Part shown: positions 10,781 through 22,485 of the stretch, one piece after another
Layout: every line of letters starts with the position of its first letter
How positions within the stretch are numbered: the first letter of the stretch is position 1
Source: Fennellomyces sp. T-0311
Taxonomy: Eukaryota > Mucoromycota > Mucoromycetes > Mucorales > Lichtheimiaceae
NCBI GenBank assembly: GCA_025266875.1
Contig: JALLLT010000036.1
Coordinates: forward strand, 1-64,000
Direction of reading: 5' to 3'
DNA length: 64,000 nt
The notes under the pieces: model-generated
Told to the model about the DNA's origin: nothing
Seen by the model: only the letters and a program-made list of their open reading frames with translations
The model's database searches: none
Translations under genes and position numbers: made by a program

Positions 10781-11932
10781 TAAAAGAATACTGCGCTTCT
10801 AAAAGCAACGTATTCTTTTAACTGGAGTGGGGGTACGTGAGAAACTGCTGGGGCCCCCAATTTTGATATAGAAAGATGGTGTTTGCAGCAAGAAAAAAAT
10901 GAAACATAAACAACGGCAATGGTATTCCGATGTCATGTGTCAGCGAAAGTAAATAAGATACAAGCGTTTAAGCCTAATTTGGAACATGCGAAACAGTAAA
11001 CCAGCAATCCCGTTTGGCAATTTCAATACGGGAGATGTGCAGTAGCTAGTAGTCTTTACAATGCACATGAAGGAAGTGAACGGTTTAGTGGGAAAGCCAG
11101 TTTATTTAGGAAAGGGACGGCAATTTTCTGCTCCAGCAGTAAAAAAAGGCGTACTGTTGCTAATCTACTTAATACTGGCGAGAATGAATGTCCAATGTGA
11201 AGACCGAGCGCTTGCACATAGTCTTCCATTCATGGAGCGCCAAGGCAGTATGTAATTTCGCTCTTTTCAGGCACGGTTCTGGATGAGAGATATGCAACTT
11301 TATATTATGCAGCAAGTTATTTTTACTGCTCTGTATAAGGAGACACAAATCCAAAACAGGAAAATCTTTATCACATCAGGGAAGGATGTCATCCTATCCG
11401 AGGATACAAAGGGACAGGGATATTTATATCAGGTATCTGAGGTATATAGGAGAAAATATTTTATATAGGCCCATTTAAAAATCCATCAAAAGATTGATAC
11501 TCCTTTATAACCACGTATTTATGCGCTGCGTAAAATAAAGAGGTATACAGCTTTGGAGATAAATATATAGCTTTGGTAGAGTGCTCTTACAATCTGTATA
11601 CGCCTTTACATTTCTATAAATGCCTATGCAGATAGCACAAACCCTATATGGGTATCGACTTTCTGTATTGGTCTGCCTAAGTCCTGTATGTACCTATTCA
11701 TCCCTATATGCTTCTATAAAGGTCTATATACACAATATACAAAGGCTATATACTTACCGTATATACTTTACTTAGCCTATTGAGGTCATTGTTCACGAAG
11801 TGGCGTTAATGCCATGGAAACTGTCGTACTTCTTTTAACCGTGATCCTAAAAGTTCGAAGCCAACATGCATACTATGTAAACGTAATTACAAGGAAATAC
11901 TTTCTTCTAAGTACCATGGGAGCACTTCAATA
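10781..11932. other. AT-rich stretch without a supported gene
   Basis: The left edge holds a hairpin (stem 10781-10791 with 10810-10820). From about 11390 to 11770 the sequence is rich in degenerate CTATATA/CTTTATA motifs, such as TCTATAAAGGTCTATATAC near 11713, which may be subterminal repeats of an unidentified DNA transposon. Short open frames here lack any recognisable domain. Confidence 0.4.
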
Positions 11933-14600
11933 CACCATGGAAAAAATAAATTCAGGATATATTCAAGTTTTTAAATTATATTTTCAGAAAATTCATGTAT
12001 TCACAAATATTCAAAATATATTAAGCAGATATTCAGATATTTAGAAAATATTCGCGAGATATATATATGTCGGAGGCATTTCAAAACAGCTGTTATGCTA
12101 CTGATGCGAACAGTAGAAATATTCCGTGGTGCCTATACCTTTTGCGCGTCCTGCAAATCCAATTAAGTCGTTAGTCGCAACTACTACGTGTCGCTTGGGG
12201 CTACTACCTGTCTTGTACGGCCAAGGTCCATTGACTCTCGTTAGCTCTGTAATTCTGCAAATGCCAGGAACTTTTCGCCAATATATTGTCGCTGCTCTTT
12301 CGTAAGCCCTCTCTTGCCCGGATCACCTGTGTCTACTCAGATATTCATTCTGACAATAGATTCTCGGCCTGTTCCTCCGTAGGTAACACCTTCCTTAAGC
12401 ATCCTACTGCCTATTTCTAAATTTCCGTCGTCGTCTGTCACTACCAGAAACTAATTCGCGCAGCAGTTATTTTTTGTACTTTTTCTGCTCCAACATTTAA
12501 ACCGATGGCTGACGACACAACGACAAGGCTTTTATCAACGTTTCTCCAAACCATTGGCGAATTCAAGAAGTGCGTTACCGACGGATTTGCTGCGATTGAT
12601 CAGCGACTCATCTGCTTGGAACTAGCCGTGTCAACCGATCTGGAGGAAGTAAAAACAGGTACGAGTAAACTCAAGGACAAGGGTTCAGGTTTCGCGTTAC
12701 AATTTGCTGATGCGTTGACCACAACTACAACCACGCAAGGACCGCTTCCATCTTACCCACAATCTTCTCCTGCGCAAAATCCTTTCGCAGATGTAGAGAT
12801 CCCTCGCGATGTTAGGCAACCACTCGTCCGAGAAGGAACATCGCTCCAATTTCGCTGGTCTCAATACGAGTACCTATGCGAAGACATCTTAAGGAAGCAG
12901 AATATCCCTTACCATGATCGGTATTACGCAACTTTTAAAGGTAATGCACTCATGTATACAGCAGATCTTGTTCTTGATATTCGAGCGCATCACAATTTGA
13001 GTCCATCAAATACTTGGGAGCATCTTTCAAAACAAGTACGGCTGGAAGCTGAAGGAATGTATGAAAAACTGGTTGGTAAGGAGTACCCTCTTGTTGCGTG
13101 CATTGAAAGCTGAGGCGCGATGCTGATGATGCGTAAAGCATTCTGGGGTATAAAGAATAAAGAAAGTAAGCACGGCAACACACTAATTATCAAAACTAAC
13201 ACCTTTTCTACTGTTTGCTTTAGCCCCAGGTGCGATGGCTGGCAATCGGTGTGTGTAGGTTGTCGTACATCCATGAGTTACTATTAATACAACTTTACCA
13301 CTAGTACTACCGAAGCTCCTTCCAACACCAGAGCAACCCCCGCTGAAAGGTATTATCTGTCCACTTTTTGACCTTTTTGATTGAAAAACAATATTATAGT
13401 TCCAGTGACACTTATGCAAACCCTCAGTCGCGTTCATCAAGTTATGCTTCTAAGGAGATGTTAAGTGATGATGAAGACGATGAGCTAAGGGATTTTCAGA
13501 ACGGCGACTCCAGTAGTGACAGCGATAGTGACAGTATTTCTTGCGACGACGACGACGACGATAGTGTGCGTCTGCACGGAGATGGACGAACTTTACGAAC
13601 CCCTGGTCTGCTTGAAGTAGATGATTTACTTTGTGATGATCATCTTCCGGAGTTAGTTGAGGCAACCTTAAAAAGCTACCTACCTTGGACACTAAACTCT
13701 CTAGTGAACGCGATGGAAGGGAACCTGAATCTAACACACAAGAACTATCAAAAAGTCACAAAAAGGCTAAATTGTGAGATCGACGGCAGAAAACAGGCAA
13801 AGGTATACAACAGGAGTTGCCGGTCAAGGGTAACAAGTAAAAGTCAGCTGCCACGAGTATACCACACCAGCGAGCCACACCATCTGAAGCAAGCAGCAGT
13901 ACAAGGGTGGTCCATAAACATAAGTCATTCTAAAACGTTGACATATATTATCTTTTTAAGACGCGTGGTACTGATATTTATTTCACTTCAGCGAAGTCAG
14001 CTTCGATCACTGAGGCGCAAAACTATAGTCAAGGTATTGGGGCGATTGAAGTGAACGATGACACAAGTTTAGATGGAGGTAAGAAATTTAAACATTGACT
14101 TCAAAATTTTAGGATCCAAGAAACTGGGAAGCCAAAAAAGTCCCAAGTTATTAAGAACACAAACAACGATTACTCACCCCAAAAAACAACGTGGTAGACC
14201 GCCCAAGAAAGTTACAAAGGATGCGGATGAAGAAACCACGCTCAAAGGAAAAAACTGTAAAGAAGCGCAGGTATACGAAGGCGTTGGAATGAAGGGTTCA
14301 AAACACGATATGATGGGATAAATGGAGGTAAGTGATGTGTCTAGCAATAGTAGTATATGTAGCAATATGATAGTACTATAAGAATTAGTAATAAACAGTT
14401 ATTGCGCACCATAAGGATTTAAAGCATATGCGCAACCATATTAATATGTTTGAAAAATATTCGTTTCTTTTTACATATTCAAAATATATTAAGAAATATT
14501 CGAACACGATATTCAAAATATATTCAAAATATATTCAAAATAATCCAAAAAAAAATATGTAAAAATCTTAATATATCTTGAATTTATTTTTTCTATGGTG
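11933..14600 (+). mobile_element. 2668-bp TIR element of unknown family, copy 2
   Basis: Same length and nearly the same sequence as copy 1, in opposite orientation. The ends are CACCATGG at 11933 and CTATGGTG ending at 14600. The flanking trinucleotide is ATA on both sides, a candidate 3-bp target duplication, which fits CACTA/EnSpm-type insertion. Its right end lies exactly in the last codons of the minus-strand Plavaka-like gene, so this copy inserted into or next to that older element. Confidence 0.82.
12505..14321 (+). pseudogene. Unknown AT-hook protein gene of the 2668-bp element, copy 2
   Basis: Counterpart of the gene in copy 1, with the same start (MADDTTTRLL at 12505), acidic Ser/Asp block (about 13500-13565) and C-terminal AT-hook QRGRPPKK near 14190. 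Two changes matter. TGG at the IES-W-GAM position has become TGA (13111-13113), truncating the product to 202 residues. One G is missing near 13661 (GTTGAGGCAACC against GTTGAGGGCAACC in copy 1), which shifts the frame after the acidic block. This copy is therefore probably dead even if copy 1 is functional. Introns appear at about 13166-13224 and 13348-13400. Confidence 0.6.
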
Positions 14601-17600
14601 ATATCATCATCATCAGGGTGACTATCGCTTTGTATTACGAGCTCTGATTCCTCGCTTTCATCGATTGTTGCATCCGCACATTCCTCATTCCACGTAACCA
14701 ACTTTTCTTTATCCACTGTTTTAAGAATACCTCTGTCACGGCCTTCAAACCAATGATACTGCGAAGCATCGTAATTGACAAGATACTGGTCATACGGGTA
14801 CTTGCTGATTACTGAATACGTTGGGCACGCGAAATCCGGAACGATATGTGCAGATCGAACTATTTCCGAAACAGGTGCTACGAATCGACCTTCGTAGTCC
14901 CAGTTTTCAGTCGTATATACCACTTCTAGGCCAGTTGCGTGCTCATCAAAAGCTGGATCGTACCGTTGACAATAGCATAAGTCATACTGTAGACCATCAT
15001 ACGCTATGCTGAAGAATGACAGAACTTGACCGTAATAGCCTCCCTTGAAGAACACATAATGGCGCCTTTCATCACCGCGAAAGTCAGATGAAGATCGCAA
15101 GATTTCCCGGTTCATCTCGTTTTCATCAATGCATTCATTCAGTGCAAGGGCTTGATAAAATCGTGCCTGTGTTAGCTATTAGTAATAGGCAATAGAAGAT
15201 TCTTAACGTCAGTAATAGAAGTTTAAACGGCCATACCAATTGATAGTCAGGCTCTGGTAAGTCTGCCGTACTATTAACTCTTGACGTATTTCCATCGGTA
15301 GCTGTATGCAAGAAGTAACAGACCAATTCGTAAAGGTCAGAGAACTCTACACCATTGCACTGCGCAAACTGATGAAACTTCGCCAAAGTCCCATTGTAAA
15401 GCGGGTACAGCAATTCATACTTCGATGACTCCATAGACTGAGACTGTTGATCACCCATTGCTGCTATATAACGTATCGGAATTGGATATTCGTCATGCAG
15501 AAGATCTCGACGGTTGATAAACTTTGAGACCTATTTCAAGTGACATAAGTATCTCCAATATTAAAACCGCATATGCAGCATACACGTTACCTGTGTAACA
15601 AACCCTGCTTTGTGATAATTGGCGCGTTCTGAAGGCTTCTTCGCGTCTCTCTTATGCTGCAATTCTGTATGGTTGGTAGTATATGCGCTTACTACACCGT
15701 GACTTACGATATCCGTGATATATTTGAATAAGCAGTGATTCTTTGGAAATTTCATGTGCGACTTTCATGTCAAAGACTCCAGTGAGCATAGGTTTCAATT
15801 AAATTCATTCATCTCTTCTTACCGGCGAATATTTTTCGAAGATAGGACTATGCTTATTGTACAGTTCAAGGGATATTTTCATTTGGTTCAGCGATTTATA
15901 GTCGTGCTCTTTAGCTGTCGCAAGGTAATAGAAGTCAATGAAGTACCGAAGACACAATGAAGCTTGCAAAGGAATTTGATCATATATTCAAGGCAACAAT
16001 ATCTGCAAAGTCCCAATAGAGGTATAAGTATTCATGGTAAATCGTTGCTATAGCTGTAAACAATAGCACATAGTACCTTCATATGCTCGCGTAGCTCCCC
16101 ATATGTTGGGTTTTTTAGTGCACTTAGCAAGAAACCAGAAGTAAACTTGCGCAGGCCAGTAAAGTCTGGAATATTTGCAGCGCTGTATAATTCATATGAG
16201 AAGAAGTTACTATCATATTCTGCTATTGTCACTCACCGATCATTTACACACTTGATATTGCCAGTGCTACGTATCATCTTCTCCGTACATTTGAGCAGGT
16301 ACTTGTAGGTTCCACCTAGCTGGTGCAAATCGTCTACCACAAGTGCAGAATAGATGTCGAAGTTTTCTACCGACCAAAACGCGTTCTGAAATTGAGACGT
16401 TTTAGTGTGGATCCCTGATAGAGGCTTCAAAGCGATTACCTCCACTGGAAAAATTGAATGATCTTTGCAAAATTTCCTGGTTCCGGCGACACTGTTGATA
16501 GACATTGCTTGCCGGTATAGATTGTACATATCGAAATTCGCACGCACTCTAACATCCTCAAATGGCACCAGCTCGTTGAATTTTTCTGTTGGTACATAGC
16601 ATCTGGGACACGAAAAAGCAGTGTTTCCACTTTTCACACACGCGAGCAACCTCCTAAATTGTGTTCTGTCAGAAGAAATCACAATAGCCCAACTCTTTAT
16701 ATGCGTACTGCTCAGGGAGATCTGCACTATAAGCAGCAAGCGCCGGGATACAATGATAAATCAAGTTGCCAGTTCCTCGAAGCAACAGAGACCTATGTAC
16801 CATCAAGCGTGCGTTAGCAACATAGGGCACTTTATTAAAGAAGGAGTCATATTTTGAATACATACCCATCATCCAAACGGTCTTTATTTAACGGCTCAAG
16901 GATTTTCTTCATACAGCTGTGAATAATCGCACTCTTCGCCCCATACCACCAAGGTCTTGATCTTCCATCTGCTGGGTTGTCAATGCTCGGCAAATACGCA
17001 ATAACACGACTAGCATAGTGCTCAGGGATGTTACGAATCTCTTTTGGGATGTTTGCTACAATTAGTATTCTGTTATTAGCAATCTTTCATTTTACGATGC
17101 GCTGTACTTCAGGTAAACGTACCCAGTTTTAAATTAACAGGCCACAGCTTGAACCGTCCATTAACTGAAACAGCGGTTTGGTCTGACGATAACATCAGCG
17201 CCAAGATCACATGGGTCGAAGGTATTGTTGACTAGTATAATATAATATGTTATAACATCGTTAAGCTTGACTTATTACATATATTAAGCAAATAGGAAGG
17301 TAATTCAAATACCTGTACTTGCTGCCACCATTTTCCAGTGTGTATATCAGTAAACACCTGTTCGTTTCCACGCATTTGTATTACTGGTCGCAGGATCATT
17401 TTTTCAGAAAAACGTGGATCGGAGAAAAGTAGCTGCGAAACCTTCTTTATGTCCCTTTTGCAAAGTTGGACTTCTCCCAGGACAGCAGAGAGATCTTCGA
17501 GGTCACAATCATCAGGTAAACCCTCGATGTCTGTAATCGGTATTGATGTAGTTTCCAGTGGCTGTATGAATTGATCGTCGGTTTAGTGCTATATATGCGT

Positions 17601-19171
17601 AATATGACTCGGTAGTACCGTATCACTTTGATAAGCTCATCTGCATCCTGATTGAGGCGGCGGTTCAGCGTTTCTGTGGTTCGTACTGTTATCGAAACTC
17701 TCTCTGAACTATCTCTCGCATGATCCATAGCAAACTGAATAAAGTCAGCTAATCTGTAAGAGTATTTGTAAGCAGGCATTTAAGAAACGTTTACACAGTA
17801 TCTTACTCTGTATACTCTGCGTTCGACAGGTTTTTATCGAGAGAGTATAATGCTAGACGCTGCTCGATCACATTGAGCATTCCCAATTTTCTTGGCGTCT
17901 CGCTCTCGTACGCATGAGGAACACCTCCAACTTTCACTAAAGTACTGTATGATTAAATGTATTTTCAATCCCACTAAAGAATCTTTTCACCTTCATGTAA
18001 AGGTTGCTTTACTCCTTGTCCACTGGCACTGCCCGTATCACTTGTGGATGGTGGCGAATATCCCGCGGTGGTATCCATGGGCTCGCTTTCGTCCATGCGC
18101 TGGACCATTTCACGAGCAGTCTATTAATCGAATAAACTCAATAAGTTTCGCAACTTGATTGTTTCCTTACAATGTACCTCTCTAGGTATGATTGGCTGTG
18201 GTAACTGGGCACTTGTACACGGTCGCTCCGGTGGCAATGGAGGCAATGGCTGCCGTGAATGGTCCATGCGCACATGAGCTCGGACTCCGTCAACAGAATC
18301 ATTTTGACGTGTTTGCATCTTTCGAGGCTGTTGTATTTCCTGAAGCATCTGAAGCAGCTGTATCTGCTGTGAAACTTGAGCTTGTTGCAGCTCAAGTTGA
18401 TGTGAATGCTGAAGCCGCTGAAGCTCCTCATGATGCTTCTGTGATTGGTGAGCTTGTTGAAGTTCTAGCTGATGTTGGTGTTGTTGAGATTCTTGGACTT
18501 GACGGAGCTGAATCTGGTGTAACCGCTCTAGCTTTTGGATTTCTCCAAGGTACTGTTGCTGTTGTGCTTGTTGTGCTTGTTCTAGCTCGATATGGTACGA
18601 CTGTTGGAGCTCTTTTAATTGCTTAAAGTACTGTTCCTGAAGTAATTGCTGAGCTTGTTTGAGTTCAATCTGACATGATTGCTGAAACCGTTGCAGTTGT
18701 TGAAGGTACTGCTGTTGGCTTGATTCCTCGCCTTGTTGAACTAGTTGAAGCTGTTCCAGTTGCTGTTTGATCTTTATCTCTTGTAATTGGATATTCTCGT
18801 GTTGTAACTCCATGTATTCTTTGATATCAATGATAAATGACAACTCGGTGTCAAATTCGTACTTGACTCCGGCTCTCTTTGCATTGAGTACTTTAATAAA
18901 TTGCTCTATGTTACAGATGTTAGAATAATATATTACAGCCTGTTGATAACGTACCGATAAGTGGATCTTCATCTCTGATGACCCCAGAAATCTCTCGGAT
19001 ATCATCGTCAGTAAGAGTTATTGAGGGTAAAATGGGTGTTGGCGGAATAGGTTCATCAAGATATGCAAGCATCTCTTCAGTAGTGGCAGTATACGGATTA
19101 AAAAATCTTGAAGCTGCATGGGTAGAAGAAGCAGTAGGAACTGAGTTTGGGGCAGAGGAGGGATGATCCAT
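14601..19171 (-). CDS. Plavaka-type (KDZ/CACTA-like) transposase, multi-exon, 3' end cut
   Basis: The gene starts at 19171 (MDHPSSAPNS). GT-AG introns, for example 18906-18954, join an N-terminal Pro/Ser region, a Gln-rich coiled coil of about 180 residues (about 18270-18800) and the transposase proper. The latter shows family motifs in order: GKWWQQVQ (about 17325), VILALMLSSDQTAVSVNG then LWPVNLKLG (about 17150-17215), NIPKEIRNIPEHYASRVIAY (about 17000-17060), AAYSADLPEQ (about 16710-16740), CPRCYVPTEKF (about 16590) and ALVVDDLHQLGGTYKYLL (about 16300-16350). These match Plavaka-like fungal transposases (Asp in SSDQT, Asp in VVDDLHQ). The C-terminal exons reach 14601, where the 2668-bp element copy 2 begins. 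No internal stop was found in the parts checked, but every intron was not verified. Confidence 0.78.
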
Positions 19172-20047
19172 TACAAAAGATTAAGAATTGGAGCGTTTAT
19201 GATCTGACAGCATCAAAACGCATCTCTTTTATTGGCATTTGGCAGTGTTACATAACATCATGAAAATCGGTAAACATATTTTTAAGGAAATCTAATCAAG
19301 TATGATGACGATGACGGTGACGATGATGAAAACGGATGATGCATCGTTTTGGGAAGGAAGCACCTCAACCTTGCGATATTAAAAATGCTGAGCTGCATTT
19401 AAGGAGCAGAAGTTGTTTTTGGCAATGGCAAGTTGTCTGTGCATCACAAAAAGACAATGACGTGACATGCTGCCATGACAGTTTGCATCTCTACTGATTT
19501 AGTCATTAGCACAACAAACCTTCTTCAATATTCTGGAAACAAATCAGTAATACTTGCCAATACATTGGTAGGTATGTATGTCTTAAAAGATATAAAAGAA
19601 GAAATGGGGAAGCCAAGTAATATCCGGGAAAGAGAATTTCCGAATGTGTAAAGAGCTGCTGACAGCGTGCAGGCGAGGAAACATCGCTTCCAAATGAAGA
19701 GCGATGATGTAATGCTGGATATATTCCCAAAGTAGGAAAGCAATGTAATGAAGAATGGAACGGAACACAGTCACCAAATGTGAATGGAACAGAACAAACT
19801 TGTTATTGGTTCCAATTATACAAATCAGCTGAGCAATTTGTAAGCACACAGTTTTCTTTTTTAGGCAAATGACCGATTGTCAAGGGAAGCAAAGTATATT
19901 TGATAAGCTATGACATCGTTGAAGAAAAGCTTTGATCTATGAGAAGAGGAAGAGCAATTGCCTTTGATGGATCAACTACCGAAACACAAATATATAAAAG
20001 ACCAGATTCAAAAATAAAGTCAACCGTATAATCAATACACTCTTAAG
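19172..20047. other. Intergenic stretch between two DNA transposon genes
   Basis: No gene is supported. It should contain the promoter of the minus-strand Plavaka-like gene (right of 19171) and that of the transposase at 20048. A GATGACGATGACGGTGACGATGATG-like microsatellite lies at about 19300-19330. A TATATAAAAGA motif near 19990 sits about 55 bp before the ATG at 20048 and is a plausible TATA box for it. Confidence 0.4.
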
Positions 20048-21648
20048 ATGGCCTATTCTATTTTATTTCCCAGTTTGACCAGTGAAGCTATGGAGGACAT
20101 TGAATATTATCCTGTATTGCCTGACTACATTGATGCCTGGAGCGTTGGAGACGATGATACGGATTCTGATGGTGACCCGCTTACCAAGGAAATCCATTTC
20201 TATGAAGAAGAAATTGATATTGATGACCAGTACGAACTTATCCAGCACGACTATCAGAACAATTCAAGCGTCAACGGAGTTCAAAGGCTGGTGTCCATGA
20301 AAAAATCTACTACTGTACGTCAGGCGCTCTACTTTTTTACTCAATAAGGCTTTTGAGTTACTAATAGTTAATTTAGAATCTGCAACCTGCTATTGCAAGC
20401 TCATCTCGTGCTGAATCTTCTACCACACGCAATGACAAGAAACCTGTTCGCCAGCCAAAAACCACTAGGAAGCCAAGAGGAAGACCACGTAAAAATCCTC
20501 CCAAAGAAGTTGAATATAAGAGAGGTATGTTATCCATCTTTGATTTTTACGTATCTAATTCGAATTAATTATAGGTCCTTATAAAGTATATACTGACCAA
20601 GCCATCATCGAGTTTCTTGATAAGGTTCAGAATGAGACCTTCAATGTTTTTGCAGCAGCAAAAAAGATTGCTTATCCCAAAGACTACGGCATACACGTAT
20701 TGGGAGCGTTATACGACAGATCAGCCATATCTGCCAAGTCAGCGCAGAAAGAAGAAGCCAGTTAGATCGATGCTCACAGATGAGCACACACAGTTCCTAC
20801 TCCATTATTATGACAACGATGCGACTGCAACATTGAAGCAAGCCCAGGAATCACTCTATGCAAAATTTGGCGTCTGTATCACCCAAAGTGGCCTTCAGAA
20901 GCACTTGGTTAAGAAGTGGGGTTTGACTATGAAGAAGCTGGAAAAGATATCCGATGCCTGTAACTCACCAGCTACAATTGCGAAGTGAATGACCTGGGCA
21001 ACCCAGGTCATGGCAGCCAGACTCGATTATCAAAAGTGCATCTTCATTGATGAAGCTGGTTTCAACTTGCATATCAAGCGCAATTTTGGACGATCGAAAA
21101 GAGGAGTTCCAGCGAAAGCAGCTGTTCCAACACAGCGAGGTATCAACATCTCGATTTTGGGCGCGATAACAGGTGAAGGTGTTCTGCTCCTATCCATGAG
21201 AAAACCGCAAAAAGCAACTGGAGTGAAGAGGGTCAAGACAGATAGTGGTGCAACGAAAGTGGTCGGAATAGTCGGTACAAGGGCTGAGCATTTCAAGGCA
21301 TTCCTGAGCGACCTTATGGATCTGTTGGACGAACTCGAAATGCACGGAAGAATTTTGGTGATGGACAATGCATCAATTCACAAGACCGAGGAGGTTAAAA
21401 AAGCGGTCACAGATCGAGGTTACTTTATTCTGTACTTGCCACCGTGGTCTCCGTTTTTAAACCCTATTGAAGAGTTCTGGTCAAAGCTCATGTCAGGTGT
21501 CAAGCGAGAAATCCTGACTCCTGGCGATACCTTGACAGATCGTATTATACAATCATCTCAAAAGGTTACACCAGAGGACTGTAAAGGGTGGATAACACAC
21601 TCTGAATCGTTCTTTCCAAGATGTGTGCTTGAAGAAAAGATGTTGTAG
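20048..21648 (+). pseudogene. Tc1-mariner/IS630-type DDE transposase with AT-hook, frameshift and stop
   Basis: Exon 1 (20048 to about 20310) is acidic and low in recognisable motifs. After a GT-AG intron (to about 20376), exon 2 ends in a basic segment with an AT-hook, KPRGRPRK (about 20472-20495). After a second intron, the domain starts with NETFNVFAAAKKIA, then shifts frame near 20675-20690 and continues as PKTTAYTYWERY. The second half runs from 20617 to 21648 but for TGA at 20986-20988. Catalytic residues are present: Asp in CIFIDEAGF, Asp in ILVMDNASIH and Glu in PFLNPIEEFWS. Two lesions make this copy non-coding as it stands. It is followed immediately by the phased TCCCAAT array. Confidence 0.88.
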
Positions 21649-21699
21649 TATATATATATATAGTTATCCTCGTTTTATATCTTACCCTAATATTTGATA

Positions 21700-21997
21700 T
21701 CCCATATAATATAAGTCAAGTGTCCCAATATGCAAGATGTCGTTGCTCCCAAATGGTTTTTCCGAACCTCCCAATAAGATAATACATGAGCCCCCAAATC
21801 ACAGTATCAAGCCTCCCAATCAGAAAATAGAGCACTTCCCAAACCACATATTCAACCTCCCAATCAGAGAAAAGGACACCTCCCAATAATTTTATTGTGC
21901 TTCCCAATACTAAAATCACAGTTCCCAATCCAAAAATACTCTTTTCCCAAAGTAGAAATTCAGCACTTCCCAATCCGAAAAATAAAGCCTTCCCAAT
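21700..21997. repeat. Phased array of 13 TCCCAAT-type motifs, about 22 bp apart
   Basis: TCCCAAT or a one-base variant occurs at 21723, 21747, 21769, 21792, 21814, 21837, 21858, 21881, 21902, 21923, 21945, 21968 and 21991. Spacings are 21 to 24 bases, mean about 22. A weaker member (TCCCATA) sits at 21700. The sequence between motifs is A-rich and much less conserved. It begins about 50 bp after the stop of the transposase, so it may be that transposon's 3' subterminal repeat array. No equivalent is seen at its 5' side. The stop-free minus-strand frame through it is a by-product. Confidence 0.85.
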
Positions 21998-22047
21998 TGT
22001 TGTATCCAACATGAACACACCCTAACAAGCTTCTTTGTCATCTATGC

Positions 22048-22474
22048 TGTCCGTCAGCGAATAAGAGCTTTCCATCCTTACCGCCGCTTCCCACTTCCGA
22101 CATCGGAACGTTGAGCTTCATGCTTACCAAATACTCAGCCAATCAGGTTACTCATAGACACGACCTTCCGGTCAACGCGTCTCTTCACGGATATGCTCTG
22201 TCAGCATTCATCCTATCAATCATCACGATCCGTAACTGCTCAATGATAATAAGGTTGACATTACACATCACTCACGGAAGCACCGGCTTAAGGAAATCCC
22301 ATCATGGATAAGCATTTATTATAAATAGAGAGAGCAAAACATATGAAATAAATCAGTTACCTTTTTGAGTCTCGTTGACACATTTGTCTTTTACACTTGC
22401 TTCTCTCTGATTTAACACCAATTACGAGGAAAAATCCAGTATTATCATCTGTGGTTGTTTCACCACACCTAACA
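22048..22474 (+). repeat. Candidate solo LTR at the truncated start of element B
   Basis: The segment begins TGTCCGTC and ends CCTAACA, with TATAAATAGAGAG near 22322 and AATAAA near 22349 in LTR order. It abuts the point where the reverse transcriptase of gypsy element B starts in mid-domain. No 5-bp target duplication was found, so insertion with deletion or a different boundary is possible. Confidence 0.4.
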
Positions 22475-22485
22475 AGTCTCAGTAT

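Noticed and set aside
4910..14600. Composite transposon moving the whole 9.7-kb block between the twin elements
   Set aside because: The outer flanks (GCATT and ATATC) do not form a target duplication, and the DNA between is a mix of unrelated relics; two separate insertions are simpler.
18192..18626. 144-codon plus-strand Ala/Val-rich frame
   Set aside because: Antisense of the Gln-rich coiled coil of the Plavaka-like gene.
21700..21997. CRISPR-like repeat/spacer array
   Set aside because: The repeat core is only 7 to 9 bp, the spacers are 14 to 16 bp and the genome is eukaryotic.
21716..22018. 100-codon minus-strand frame with repeated IGRLDTVIW-like units
   Set aside because: It is the translation of the phased TCCCAAT array. 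The unit length is not a multiple of three and there is no other coding sign.
21684..22025. CCCTAA motifs at both edges of the TCCCAAT array, looking telomeric
   Set aside because: Only single copies (near 21685 and 22019) and no run of TTAGGG; probably chance.
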